Shown in pieces: positions 9,904 through 19,121 of a stretch of 64,000 nt of DNA. The notes beneath the pieces were generated by a model. The model saw only the letters and a list, made by a program, of their open reading frames with translations. It was not told the origin of the DNA and made no database searches. Each line of letters starts with the position of its first letter. Positions within the stretch are counted from its first letter, which is position 1. The position numbers and the translations under genes were made by a program. This DNA is from Aquimarina mytili (GTDB lineage: Bacteria; Bacteroidota; Bacteroidia; Flavobacteriales; Flavobacteriaceae). The DNA lies in contig NZ_JAERQJ010000004.1 in NCBI RefSeq assembly GCF_016735115.1, positions 186,001-250,000 on the forward strand, in the 5' to 3' direction.

Positions 9904-12900
9904 TTAGCGAATCGTTTCTATGGTATTACATTCAAAATGTTGTTGCTCTTTTTTCTTTGGAGGCTGTGTTTTTAAACCTTTGTTTTTGGCTTTCAACATC
10001 ATTGTAGATAACTTGTTTTTTTCTGAAGCAATAACTTTTCTCATTGCTTTATCTTTTTCCAAATCAAAATAGATTGCACCTTCAATAATTGTTTTTTCGG
10101 CTTTTGCATATATAGATAAAGGATGATCTGTCCATACTACTACATCCGCATCTTTACCAATTTTAATACTTCCAACACGATTGTCTATATGAAGCAATTT
10201 TGCAGGGTTAAGTGTTACAAATTTTAATGCATCTATTTCTGATACGCCGCCATATTTTATTGATTTTGCTGCTTCCTGATTTAAACGACGAGACATTTCT
10301 GGGTCATCACTATTAATTGCAGTTAGGACACCTTGTTTGTGCATAATTGCTGCATTATATGGGATCGCATCATTTACCTCAAATTTGTAGGCCCACCAAT
10401 CAGAGAATGTTGAGCCACCCACACCATGCGCTGCCATTTTATCGGCTACTTTATATCCTTCAAGAATATGGGTGAATGTATTTATTCTAAAATTAAATTT
10501 CTCTGCAACTTTCATCAACATATTAATCTCACTTTGTACATAAGAGTGACAACTAATGTAGCGTTGCCCATTTAGAATTTCTACCAAAGTTTCCATTTCG
10601 GTATCCTTGCGATAAGGTTGACCTGTTTTTTTGAGTTTTTCGTACGCTTTTGCTCTACTAAAATAATCTGTATATACCTGTTCAACACCCATCCTGGTTT
10701 GCGGAAACCTTGTATTACTACCCCAATTACTCTGTTTTACATTTTCACCCAAAGCGAACTTGATAAATTTTGGAGAATTGTTATAGATAAGCTGGTCTGC
10801 ACTTTGTCCCCATTTTAATTTAATGATGGCAGAACGCCCTCCAATTGGGTTTGCAGAACCATGTAGGATTTGTATTGAAGTTACTCCCCCGGCAAGATTT
10901 CTATAAATATTAATATCTTCGGGGTTTACTACATCTTCAATCGTAACTTCTGCAGTAGAGTTATGTCCGGCTTCATTAACGGCAGCAGTGGCAATATGTG
11001 AATGCTCATCAATGATACCAGGAGTTATATGCTTCCCTGTGGCATCTATAACTTTAGCATTTCCAGGGTTCAGGTTTTTTCCTATGGCAGAAATTTTCCC
11101 ATTTTTTATCAATACATCTGTTTCGGCTAAGATACCATCCGATTCATTAGTCCATACGGTAGCATTTTTTAATAGAAGAGTTTCTGATTTTGGTACTTCA
11201 GGGTTTCCATAGGCCATATTAGGATAAGTCACCGGTAAGACTTCGGGCTTTTCTACTTTGGTATCCGAGGATTTTTGTGTTTCTTTTTTATCTGAAGTTT
11301 GATCTGGTTTCTTTTTGGCAGAAAATGAAGTCTCACCTCCATTTGGCAGAATTGCTTTTCCGCTCCAGAAGTTTTGAGTATCCCCTAATGCCGTAACAAT
11401 TCTTGTATACTTCGTTGTTGTTGTATCTGCATCAGTAAATGTAATTGATACCCAATTATCTTTGTAATTAATTTTAGTGCCAAGTTTTGTGTCTCCTAAT
11501 TTGACTTCGGCTTTGGGTTTAGTAGGCTTCCCCGAAATTGACAAGTCATATGTTTTTCCGGCAACGGTAAGGCTATATGCTCCGGTGATATCTTTTACAG
11601 ACATATCATTGATTATAGTTTTATGCCCTTGTATCCAGTTTTCGTAAACAATATTGTCTTTTGTAAATAATTCATTTTTAGTAATCAAAAAGTTGGCATA
11701 TGCCCCTTTTTTGAGGCTGCCTAAGAGATTACTCTTTCCAAGTATTTTTGCTGGAATGGTAGTTAAAGCGGCCAACGCAATGTTTTTATCCAAACCATAT
11801 TCGATAGCCTTTAAGAGTTTGGTATTAAAAGCACTTATCTTTTTTAGCTTATGAGTAGTTAAAGAGAATGAAACTCCATTTTTTGCCAAAACTGATGGAT
11901 TGGATGGAGCTTGATTCCAATGACGCATATCACCTAAACGGATTAAAGTTGTGGTATAAGGATCTGTTACATCATACGCATCTGGAAAATCTAACGGAAT
12001 AATATAACTGGCATTAGTGGCTTTTACCTTATCAATTCTTGCATATTCGTCACCTCCACCTACAATAGTATATTGAATACCAAACTGATCTCCAATTTTA
12101 TCTGCTCTAAAACCATCAATACGGCTTCCAGCTTCAAAAATTTGCGGGAGATTTTTATTTCTCTGTATTGCTTCCAGAGATAAATCTTTATTGTCGACAT
12201 TGCCTGAGGCATACCAGGTTGCATCATGATACACTTGTCTTAGTAAAGCCATAGCCCCCATTAAAGATGTTGGGTACACTTGTTTACTGGCATTACTTTT
12301 TGTGAAGGATAAAAATTGAGCAGATCGATCATTTAATAGTCTTTCTCCTTCAGTTCCATCATTATGTAATGCTACCAAGAGACCAGTTCCTCTAATAATT
12401 CCGTCTGGCATATGTGTGTTTACTACTCCAAATCCTTGTTTTACATATTCTGTAGCTTTTTTATCATCATATTTGAAATGAGCTAATGAATTTGTTTCTG
12501 GACGAATATGATCATTCCAGTAATGTCCTTCTCGAGAGGCATTCCATTGGGGTTGAGCTCCTGGAGTAAAAATGCTACCTCCTTGTTTTTTTGGTTTTTT
12601 AATTCCAAAATTGGTAAACAAATCTATAAAAGAAGCATAAATATGTTTTCCTTTTAGATCAATTACAATGCTATTATTAGGGATAGTAACCGAGGTACCT
12701 ATCTCGATAATTTTACCTTTTTTGATAACCAAGGTTCCATTTTTAATTACTGATCCAGGATCGGTATGAATGGTTGCGTTTGTAAATACGGTGTAATTTG
12801 TGTCTGTAGTTTTAACTCCGTCATTTTTAGGAAAGTATTCTTGAGTATACGAAGTAAAACAGCCACATATCACCAGTAGTGATATAAGTAATTTTTTCAT
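9904..12900 (-). CDS. Exported tandem amidohydrolase, one degenerate and one active-looking half
   Basis: A 998-aa protein with a signal peptide (about residues 1-20) and two amidohydrolase units. The N-terminal unit (about 35-430) has HIYASFIDLFTNFG where HxH is expected, so it looks inactive. A linker rich in Lys/Asp/Pro with a beta domain (430-570) leads to the second unit (about 575-960), which keeps HSH in IIDEHSHIA, His in ISCHSYVQ and in THILEGY, and the Asp in NSDDPE, a full set of metal ligands. Likely a periplasmic hydrolase of cyclic amides or dipeptides; substrate unknown. Upstream in its operon order relative to the 435-aa paralogue. Confidence 0.85.
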   Translation of the reverse strand: MKKLLISLLVICGCFTSYTQEYFPKNDGVKTTDTNYTVFTNATIHTDPGSVIKNGTLVIKKGKIIEIGTSVTIPNNSIVIDLKGKHIYASFIDLFTNFGIKKPKKQGGSIFTPGAQPQWNASREGHYWNDHIRPETNSLAHFKYDDKKATEYVKQGFGVVNTHMPDGIIRGTGLLVALHNDGTEGERLLNDRSAQFLSFTKSNASKQVYPTSLMGAMALLRQVYHDATWYASGNVDNKDLSLEAIQRNKNLPQIFEAGSRIDGFRADKIGDQFGIQYTIVGGGDEYARIDKVKATNASYIIPLDFPDAYDVTDPYTTTLIRLGDMRHWNQAPSNPSVLAKNGVSFSLTTHKLKKISAFNTKLLKAIEYGLDKNIALAALTTIPAKILGKSNLLGSLKKGAYANFLITKNELFTKDNIVYENWIQGHKTIINDMSVKDITGAYSLTVAGKTYDLSISGKPTKPKAEVKLGDTKLGTKINYKDNWVSITFTDADTTTTKYTRIVTALGDTQNFWSGKAILPNGGETSFSAKKKPDQTSDKKETQKSSDTKVEKPEVLPVTYPNMAYGNPEVPKSETLLLKNATVWTNESDGILAETDVLIKNGKISAIGKNLNPGNAKVIDATGKHITPGIIDEHSHIATAAVNEAGHNSTAEVTIEDVVNPEDINIYRNLAGGVTSIQILHGSANPIGGRSAIIKLKWGQSADQLIYNNSPKFIKFALGENVKQSNWGSNTRFPQTRMGVEQVYTDYFSRAKAYEKLKKTGQPYRKDTEMETLVEILNGQRYISCHSYVQSEINMLMKVAEKFNFRINTFTHILEGYKVADKMAAHGVGGSTFSDWWAYKFEVNDAIPYNAAIMHKQGVLTAINSDDPEMSRRLNQEAAKSIKYGGVSEIDALKFVTLNPAKLLHIDNRVGSIKIGKDADVVVWTDHPLSIYAKAEKTIIEGAIYFDLEKDKAMRKVIASEKNKLSTMMLKAKNKGLKTQPPKKKEQQHFECNTIETIR

Positions 12901-13010
12901 CTGAGTGTGTAAAGTGTTTGAATCAGATTTAAAGATAGTAGTTGATCAAGAAAGAGCTCGTTAATTAATAATAATTTAACAGCTTAAGAATAATACGTTG
13001 ATCATTTATG

Positions 13011-14087
13011 TTATCGATGTACAAAGGGATTGGCCTTGTAATAATTGACTAGCAAAGCTACAACATAGCTATAGGTATCCATACCATCCGGCTGGTTATT
13101 GGCTTTTAAATATTTATCATATGTTTCTTTAAAGATAGGCTCTAAAGGGTTTTCATAAGATTCCCAAAACTCGTTTACTTCACGATAATTTTCACGTATT
13201 CCAGGACGTAATTTTTCTATAAGACAAATGGCTTTTTCTTCATTGCGTAAGTAAAGATCATTAAGGCAGAACTTTAGCGCAAACGTAGCACCGCTGTAGT
13301 TAAAATATAGATCGTCATAATTCATTGTCGTTAGCGCTGCTATAAAATTAGCTTCATTTTCTTTTGCAAATCCTAATTGATGAGCCTCTTCGTGGCAACT
13401 TGTTGTTGGTGCTTTATAATTAAGGATTAATCCATTTACCTGGGCTTCGTTGGTGATCGGATTTAAATAACCACTAAACCCCATATAGGTTAACGGCGTG
13501 CTAAGTAAAGATTTTTTGATACTCTTTGGGTGATAGTTAAGAGAAGAAAGGGCTCCATTTAATTGATTATATGCCGGAATCGTTTTCTCAAAAACCTCTT
13601 CTTTAGAGTATGGGATTTTTATAGCCAGTGAATCATTAGATTCTAATTTTTGATGTAAAGTATTAGCGTGGGTAATTAGTTTTTCTGAAACTGCAATAAG
13701 TTCGGTCTCTGTATATTCATCATCAATCTTCAATATTTCATGTAAGGGCATTCGGTAATAGTTCATTCCCCAAAGAATATGAAAACTTGCATAAACGATA
13801 GATAACGTAGCACCTATATCGAGCAATACCTCTTTCCATATCATGTCTTTTCTAAATACTTTCTGTATCAAAAACCGCAGTAGCATAATAATCAAAACGC
13901 TATACAAAAGATCTCCAAAAGAAAATGGAAGCCACCCAAAAACATAACGTAATACTTTAGAGGTATATATAAATATACCATTACTGTAAAAACGTTCAAC
14001 AAAACCAGGAAAGAATGAAATAATCTTGATCAGTATAATTTGAACAGGTAGTAGTATAAGAAGTAATAACTTTGTTTTGGATTGCAT
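13011..14087 (-). CDS. DUF3810 membrane protein with a HEEAHQ metalloprotease-like motif
   Basis: A 358-aa protein with three N-terminal transmembrane segments (about residues 7-25, 45-70, 90-110) and a large soluble C-terminal part. SCHEEAHQLGFAKENEANF (about 235-253) has a HExxH signature with a downstream Glu, as in zincin peptidases; this is the DUF3810 family of Bacteroidota. Probable membrane-bound zinc peptidase, unproven. It stands alone on the minus strand and its upstream 236 bases (14088-14324) hold only short-word AT-rich sequence. Confidence 0.85.
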   Translation of the reverse strand: MQSKTKLLLLILLPVQIILIKIISFFPGFVERFYSNGIFIYTSKVLRYVFGWLPFSFGDLLYSVLIIMLLRFLIQKVFRKDMIWKEVLLDIGATLSIVYASFHILWGMNYYRMPLHEILKIDDEYTETELIAVSEKLITHANTLHQKLESNDSLAIKIPYSKEEVFEKTIPAYNQLNGALSSLNYHPKSIKKSLLSTPLTYMGFSGYLNPITNEAQVNGLILNYKAPTTSCHEEAHQLGFAKENEANFIAALTTMNYDDLYFNYSGATFALKFCLNDLYLRNEEKAICLIEKLRPGIRENYREVNEFWESYENPLEPIFKETYDKYLKANNQPDGMDTYSYVVALLVNYYKANPFVHR

Positions 14088-14324
14088 GCAGTAAATATAT
14101 TTACAATTCTAAATATACAGGACGATTTTAGAGTTTTTTAGTATAAATAATGCCATATAGTGGTTAAGAATATAAGTGTTGAGTGTCGAATTTTTGAAGC
14201 GTGAATCTTAATAAAAAACTTTGTTACTCCGAAACTTTGATGCTTAATTCAAAATTGAGATTTTTGTCATGAGATTTTTATGTAAACTTCTCTATACTCA
14301 ATACTAACTACTCAATACTAAATA

Positions 14325-15785
14325 ATGAATTCAGAAATAAGAAATCTAGAACCTAAAGCTATTTGGAACAAGTTTGCCGATCTTAATGCTGTGCCCAGGC
14401 CTTCTAAAAAAGAAGAGCGCGTTATACAATTTATGAAGGATTTTGGTGAATCTCTTGGGTTAACTACAGAAATAGATGCCGTTGGTAATGTTTTGATTAG
14501 AAAACCTGCTACACCAGGTATGGAGGATCGTAAAGTTGTAGTAATGCAATCTCATCTGGACATGGTGCATCAAAAAAATGCTGATACCAAGTTTGATTTT
14601 GATACCGAGGGGATAGCTATGTATGTTGATGGAGATTGGGTAAGAGCTAAAGGTACTACTCTAGGTGCAGATAATGGTCTGGGTGTAGCTACCATCATGG
14701 CAATTTTGGAGTCAAAAGATATACAACACCCTGCGATTGAGGCTTTGTTTACTATTGATGAAGAAACTGGAATGACTGGCGCCATGGGATTAGAAGGAGG
14801 TTGGTTACAAGGAGATATATTATTAAATCTGGATACTGAAGAAGATGACGAAATAGGAGTAGGGTGTGCTGGTGGCGTTGATGTTACTGCCCAAAGAACA
14901 TATAAAGAAGAGAATGTGCCAGAAGGTAAGGTGGGGTATACCATTTCGGTTAGAGGACTTAATGGAGGGCACTCGGGTATGGATATTCATAAAGGATTAG
15001 GTAACGCTAATAAAATTATGAATAGACTACTGTTTGACGGATTTGAAAATTTTGGTTTACGCGTGTATGAAATCAAGGGAGGAAGTCTTAGAAATGCAAT
15101 ACCAAGAGAAAGTTTTGCCACTGTTGTGGTAGATGCTATTCAAGCTGAAGCCTTTGAATTTGAAATTGGCGAATTGTCTAAAACGATTAAGAGCGAACTT
15201 ACTATTGTTGATCCAGATCTTCAAATTGAAGTTGTTAAAACAGGCCTTCCTGCTCAGGTTATGGATTTAGGAGTTCAAGAAGGAGTGCTAAAAGCCTTGT
15301 ATGCAGCTCATAATGGGGTGTATACAATGAGCGCTTCTATCTCAGATTTAGTAGAAACATCAAATAATATAGCCAAAGTAACTATTAGCAATGGTGAGAT
15401 CGTGATCGAATGTCTTACCCGTAGTAGTGTAGAGTCTTCAAAATCAGATTTGGTGAATAAACTTAGAGCTACTTTTGAACTCATAGGTTGCGAAGTGACC
15501 ACTAGTGGCGATTACCCGGGATGGGCTCCTAATATGGATTCACCAATCTTAAAAGTACTGGATGAATTATATCAAAAGTTAAATGGACAAAAGGCACACG
15601 TAGCCGCTTGTCATGCAGGCTTAGAATGTGGTATTTTGGGGCAAAACTATCCTGATATGGATATGATTTCTTTTGGCCCAACGATTTTAGGAGCACACTC
15701 TCCAGATGAACGTGCCAGTATATCGTCTACACAAAAATACTGGAAGTTTGTAGTAGAGATTTTAAAAGAAATTCCGAAGAAGTAG
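14325..15785 (+). CDS. pepD: Aminoacyl-histidine dipeptidase PepD (M20)
   Basis: A 486-aa cytosolic nonspecific dipeptidase of the M20C family, which cleaves Xaa-His and other dipeptides. The di-zinc ligands are visible: His in MQSHLDMV, bridging Asp in GADNGLGVA, catalytic Glu pair in DEETGMTG, Asp in LNLDTEE and the terminal His in LGAHSPDERA. Length is standard. It stands alone between short-word intergenic tracts. Confidence 0.95.
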   Translation: MNSEIRNLEPKAIWNKFADLNAVPRPSKKEERVIQFMKDFGESLGLTTEIDAVGNVLIRKPATPGMEDRKVVVMQSHLDMVHQKNADTKFDFDTEGIAMYVDGDWVRAKGTTLGADNGLGVATIMAILESKDIQHPAIEALFTIDEETGMTGAMGLEGGWLQGDILLNLDTEEDDEIGVGCAGGVDVTAQRTYKEENVPEGKVGYTISVRGLNGGHSGMDIHKGLGNANKIMNRLLFDGFENFGLRVYEIKGGSLRNAIPRESFATVVVDAIQAEAFEFEIGELSKTIKSELTIVDPDLQIEVVKTGLPAQVMDLGVQEGVLKALYAAHNGVYTMSASISDLVETSNNIAKVTISNGEIVIECLTRSSVESSKSDLVNKLRATFELIGCEVTTSGDYPGWAPNMDSPILKVLDELYQKLNGQKAHVAACHAGLECGILGQNYPDMDMISFGPTILGAHSPDERASISSTQKYWKFVVEILKEIPKK

Positions 15786-16003
15786 TATTGAGGAGTTTTT
15801 AGTATGCAGTATATATTACTTACTATCAACTATCAACAGCAATAGGCTTGGATAATTGAGTTCTACTTGAATAGTTTTTTTATTGTTAGATAAAATATAC
15901 CTGAAATTGGTGAGGAATAGAATGTGAAAAATCATTAGTATTGACATTCTATATGTATGTAGTATATGTAAACAATTAAAAACAAAATTTAAAATTAAGT
16001 ATT

Positions 16004-16150
16004 ATGATAAATTTAGAAAATGGTCAATTTAAAGTATTAGATAGAGCTTCTCTCTTAAAAATAAAAGCAAGTGCTAATTTCCAAGGGACATCTGATCAAG
16101 AATTTCTTGAGGACCGAAATCGTTGTCCACGATTTCCAGACTGTCCTTAA
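16004..16150 (+). CDS. Small 48-aa peptide with Cys/Pro-rich tail, possible secreted peptide or RiPP precursor
   Basis: ATG at 16004 to TAA at 16150 encodes 48 residues. The N-terminal part (FKVLDRASLLKIKAS, residues 9-23) resembles the L-x-R-x-x-L-x-x-I leader core of short Bacteroidota peptide precursors, though the usual GG is absent. The tail after residue 30 ends in RNRCPRFPDCP with Cys41 and Cys47. No modification or export gene is adjacent. A 7-base hairpin (16141-16161) uses the last codons as one arm, and a strong terminator follows at 16186. The isolated position, own terminator and clean frame support a real gene; function is inference. Confidence 0.55.
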   Translation: MINLENGQFKVLDRASLLKIKASANFQGTSDQEFLEDRNRCPRFPDCP

Positions 16151-16185
16151 TTTTAGGACAGAATATTAAGTGATGATATTAAAAG

Positions 16186-16227
16186 AGTAGAGGTCTGCAA
16201 GAAGATGTATGACCTCTACTTTTTTAT
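16186..16227 (+). terminator. Rho-independent terminator of the small peptide gene
   Basis: AGTAGAGGTC (16186-16195) pairs perfectly with GACCTCTACT (16211-16220), 15-base loop, then a T run to 16226. A weaker upstream hairpin (CTGTCCT 16141-16147 with AGGACAG 16155-16161) overlaps the stop codon. Confidence 0.85.
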
Positions 16228-16306
16228 AGTATGTAGTAGGCAGTTAGCAGTATGCTATATCGCTAATACTCTCTGCCTACTGCCAACTGGATACTACCAC
16301 TAAAAA
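16228..16306. repeat. Short-word tract with inverted copies
   Basis: The tract is built from shuffled words such as GTAGTAGGCAGTTAGCAGT and, inverted, CTGCCTACTGCCAACTGG. Similar shuffled tracts appear near 14290, 15790, 28445, 28890, 32020 and 42320, always between genes. Purpose unknown. Confidence 0.5.
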
Positions 16307-17035
16307 CTACTCTACGTCGGTTTTTTCTTTTCGGGTTCTGCGGGCGGCTACCTGAGTCATTACGGTATCGGTTTGTTCGTTGATTAAGGCTACCCAACTT
16401 AGATCGGTATCCTGATCTGCTACCCTGATTACATTGCGTAGGGTAGGGATAAGGTCGTTTATTAACGGAGTAAGTTCTGCACGCGCCTGACCAATAGTTG
16501 GGTAATCTTTTTTGGTATCTTCTTCTAGGCGATCGGTATAAATAGCCTTAAACCCTTGTTCAGATTTTTTTAGCTTTTTATATCGAGGGGTTAGCCCCAG
16601 TATAGCCAATGCTTCTTGATATTCTTGCTTATCCATTTCCTGAAACAGCGTTTCTAACCTACCCGATTGCTCAAGGTATCCTTCGGTATAAAGCGTAGTA
16701 CCTACTTTTTCAATCAATTCAGACAAAAGCGTAAATGCTTCCTTTTCTTGAGGATCATCTGTTTTTTCGAAGGCTTGTATCATATCTCTAAATAGGATAA
16801 AAGCATGATCTCGTACTTGGTCTAAAGCGATTACCTCGTCAACCAGATTGTTGGTTCTTACTGCTGCCAGAGCGGTACGTAGTTTTTCGAGTTTCGGTTT
16901 AATGTGGTTAGCAACAGCAACCAGAAAAGCATCGTCGCAAAGATGGGTGTTAATAATGCCAAGATAGTTGTTGGTAACTTCAGACAGTTCTGAATGTGTA
17001 GCTTTGGTAACACTTAGATTTCTAAGTATTTTCAT
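16307..17035 (-). CDS. DUF6261-like all-helical protein
   Basis: A 242-aa soluble, mostly helical protein without signal peptide or membrane segment. The beginning MKILRNLSVTKATHSELSEV and the end DTVMTQVAARRTRKEK resemble the Bacteroidota DUF6261 family (family number from memory). Its base composition looks richer in G+C than its neighbours, as is the minisatellite directly upstream of its start, which suggests that the two arrived together. No function known. Confidence 0.65.
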   Translation of the reverse strand: MKILRNLSVTKATHSELSEVTNNYLGIINTHLCDDAFLVAVANHIKPKLEKLRTALAAVRTNNLVDEVIALDQVRDHAFILFRDMIQAFEKTDDPQEKEAFTLLSELIEKVGTTLYTEGYLEQSGRLETLFQEMDKQEYQEALAILGLTPRYKKLKKSEQGFKAIYTDRLEEDTKKDYPTIGQARAELTPLINDLIPTLRNVIRVADQDTDLSWVALINEQTDTVMTQVAARRTRKEKTDVE

Positions 17036-17157
17036 AATGTTTAGGTTTAAGAGTTTACGTATGAAAAATAGTTTTTTTTAAACGATTTTTCCTTTGTTTT
17101 TGTGTAAGATAAATCTGAGCTGTATGGTAATGTTTTGACTTTATAATGATTAACCAA

Positions 17158-17465
17158 GGAAAATGCTCTCCGAAACGCTGCGAAGTGGTTTTTCCCTGGG
17201 AAAATGTTCTCCAAAGCGCTGGGAAGTGGTTTTTCCCCGGGAAAATGCTCTCCAAAACGCTACGAAGTGGTTTTTCCCCGGGAAAATGTTCTCCAAAGCG
17301 CTACGAAGTGGTTTTTCCCCGGGAAAATGTTCTCCAAAGCGCTACGAAGTGGTTTTTCCCCGGGAAAATGTTCTCCAAAGTGCTACGAAGTGGTTTTTCC
17401 CGAGGAAAATATTCTCCAAAACGCTGCAAAGTAATTTTCCTCAGGAAAATACTTTTCAAAACATC
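17158..17465. repeat. 41-bp tandem minisatellite, about 7.5 copies
   Basis: Units start at 17158, 17199, 17240, 17281, 17322, 17363 and 17404, with a degenerate partial copy from 17444. Each unit runs GGAAAATGTTCTCCAAAGCG then CTACGAAGTGGTTTTTCCCC plus G; the junction TTTTCCCCGGGAAAA is nearly palindromic. The middle copies are almost identical, the outer ones diverge, and the seventh has lost one T. Because 41 is not a multiple of 3 and the unit has no stop, several frames stay open through the array, but they only recycle the same sequence and I do not call a gene. The array is far richer in G+C than its surroundings. Confidence 0.95.
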
Positions 17466-17556
17466 AATACAGCATTTATGAAAGTTTTTCTGATGAAATA
17501 GAAGAGCCGTCGGGTAAGTTTTTGTAGTTTTATGTATATCCGAGTAAATAAATTAA

Positions 17557-17721
17557 AATTTCAAAAATCTCTGGTTATGTTCAATTCTCTTTATTGTATG
17601 TAAAACTGAACCACAAACCACCCCAGATACTTTAACCAATACAAATCCAAAATATGAAACATATAATGATTCTGCATTTACAAAAGAAGAGACTTTAGCC
17701 CGATACAAGAAAAGTCAATAA
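17557..17721 (+). pseudogene. Remnant of a small lipoprotein-like ORF without a start codon
   Basis: Frame 1 is open from after a TAA at 17554 to TAA at 17721 and reads like a lipoprotein: hydrophobic LWLCSILFIVC (lipobox-like Cys) then a polar tail ending ETLARYKKSQ. There is no ATG/GTG/TTG in this frame before the Cys; an ATG at 17577 lies in another frame, so one frameshift would restore a start. Either a decayed gene or a chance frame. Confidence 0.3.
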
Positions 17722-17835
17722 CTAATGCACAAAAAAACTAAAAAGTAAGGTAATATTTATTCATGTTAAGACACATAATACTAAATGTTACAAAAGGGTA
17801 GAAAAATATAAGAACTAATTTTATACAAAAACACG

Positions 17836-18138
17836 ATGTCAGGAGGAGATTGGAAATCTATGTTTAAAGCTGTTCAAGAAGGTGATTTTGAATTGGTAAA
17901 ATTCTATCTAGATAAAGGGATAGATCCAAATTATCAACATCCAGAGTTTATGGCTTTGCCTTTAGTAGAAAGTATTAGGTATAACCATTTGAAAATAACA
18001 AAATTGCTATTAGAAAATGGAGGAAACCCATCAATTAAAGAAGTTATGGAAGGAGAAACATCTATTTCTATGGCAAAACAACTAAATAATCAAAAAGCTA
18101 TTGATTTATTAAATTCTTATCTCAATACGAATCAATGA
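17836..18138 (+). CDS. Ankyrin-repeat protein
   Basis: A 100-aa soluble protein with about three ankyrin-type helices pairs: GDFELVKFYLDKGIDPNYQ (residues 18-36) and NHLKITKLLLENGGNPSI (about 55-72) are recognisable repeats. Small ankyrin proteins of this kind commonly act as binding partners or as immunity proteins in contact-dependent toxin systems; no toxin gene is present here. Alone at the start of a group of small plus-strand genes. Confidence 0.75.
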   Translation: MSGGDWKSMFKAVQEGDFELVKFYLDKGIDPNYQHPEFMALPLVESIRYNHLKITKLLLENGGNPSIKEVMEGETSISMAKQLNNQKAIDLLNSYLNTNQ

Positions 18139-18207
18139 TAAAATAGCTTTACATCTTTGTAGAATTCTTTGTCATTAAAATTAACATCAATCTAAAAAAA
18201 ACTAGTA

Positions 18208-18660
18208 ATGAAATACTCACTTATTTTTGCAACCTCATTTTTCTTCTTATTTACGTTTTATGGCATGGGGCAAACCAAGCAAGATTCTTTAGGAATTAAA
18301 CAGGTGGCTTTAGATTATATCGAATCGCAACACAACGTAAAACCTGATCAGTTTAAACGTGCTGCGCATCCAAGAATGGTTAAAAGAACATTTTGGACTG
18401 ATAAAAAAACGAAAAAAGAATATTTGAGAGAAACCTTTACTGATGCGATGATTTTATTAGCTGAAACCTATAATCAGAATGGAGATAAGTTTCCAGAAAA
18501 CCCTAAAAAAGAAGTGATACTACTCGATGTTTACGATAAAATAGCTTCAGTAAAACTAATAGCAGATGATTGGATTGATTACATGCATATCATAAAGCTA
18601 AATGGCAAATGGCAAATTGCAAATGTACTCTGGCAGTTTAACGATACTAAAACACATTGA
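18208..18660 (+). CDS. Exported putative lumazine-binding/NTF2-like protein
   Basis: A 150-aa protein with a signal peptide (about residues 1-21, ending YGMGQ) and an SnoaL/NTF2-like fold. The pattern of an N-terminal helix (VALDYIESQ), HPRMVKRTFW, and the end WIDYMHIIKLNGKWQIANVLWQ matches the Lumazine_bd_2 family of Bacteroidota. Probable periplasmic or secreted binding protein of unknown ligand. Confidence 0.8.
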   Translation: MKYSLIFATSFFFLFTFYGMGQTKQDSLGIKQVALDYIESQHNVKPDQFKRAAHPRMVKRTFWTDKKTKKEYLRETFTDAMILLAETYNQNGDKFPENPKKEVILLDVYDKIASVKLIADDWIDYMHIIKLNGKWQIANVLWQFNDTKTH

Positions 18661-18686
18661 AAATTATATATTTAAATACTACTACT

Positions 18687-19109
18687 ATGGAACCCATTAC
18701 GTTTACCGATTTTAACTTTAAACTTGCAGTGATACAAGTGTTGATGTATGAAAAAGAGCTTATTAAGCCAAAATTTGACTTATATGAGTTTGTAAAACAA
18801 CATCAAGCAAGAGAGATTAATATCGAAGATGAAGGATACGATTTTATCCCCGAAGTAACGGCATACTTCGAAAACCTGAAGATTGATAAAAATCTTGCCA
18901 CCGAGGTCACAGAAATCTACCAGGATGGTGGAAATGAAATTTATCTGGAGCTTATACGATTTTGGGATGGAGAAGATGCGGCATTTGATATCACATCGGC
19001 AAAAGACGCCAAACAGTTTCCTAATCTAAAAAGAGTAACCCTTTTTGACGCATCGCCAGAGTTAGAAGATGAGTTTAAAAATCTAGGGATAGAAGTAGAA
19101 TATTTATAA
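18687..19109 (+). CDS. Small acidic cytosolic protein, DUF6892-like
   Basis: A 140-aa acidic protein beginning MEPITFTDFNFKLAVIQVLM, with a DGxxEIYLELIRFWDGEDAAFDI core. I recall similar sequences as a DUF6892 or SMI1-adjacent leucine-rich repeat-type protein, but the call is weak. The ATG at 18687 was chosen; an upstream TTG at 18657 overlaps the previous gene and adds a non-conserved stretch. Proteins of this kind are often found in polymorphic-toxin immunity clusters. Confidence 0.6.
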   Translation: MEPITFTDFNFKLAVIQVLMYEKELIKPKFDLYEFVKQHQAREINIEDEGYDFIPEVTAYFENLKIDKNLATEVTEIYQDGGNEIYLELIRFWDGEDAAFDITSAKDAKQFPNLKRVTLFDASPELEDEFKNLGIEVEYL

Positions 19110-19121
19110 TAATCTTTTGCA

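Noticed and set aside
14570..14944. 124-residue minus-strand ORF inside pepD
   Set aside because: Covers conserved catalytic codons of pepD; composition typical of an antisense shadow.
16440..16460. GTAGGGTAGGGATAAGG resembling the ECF -35 box
   Set aside because: Lies inside the DUF6261-like gene, ends GGATAA and not GGGTAA, and has no CGTT at the right distance.
17146..17501. Three overlapping ORFs of 76-112 residues through the minisatellite
   Set aside because: They are the same 41-bp unit read in successive frames; no start context or homology suggests a protein.
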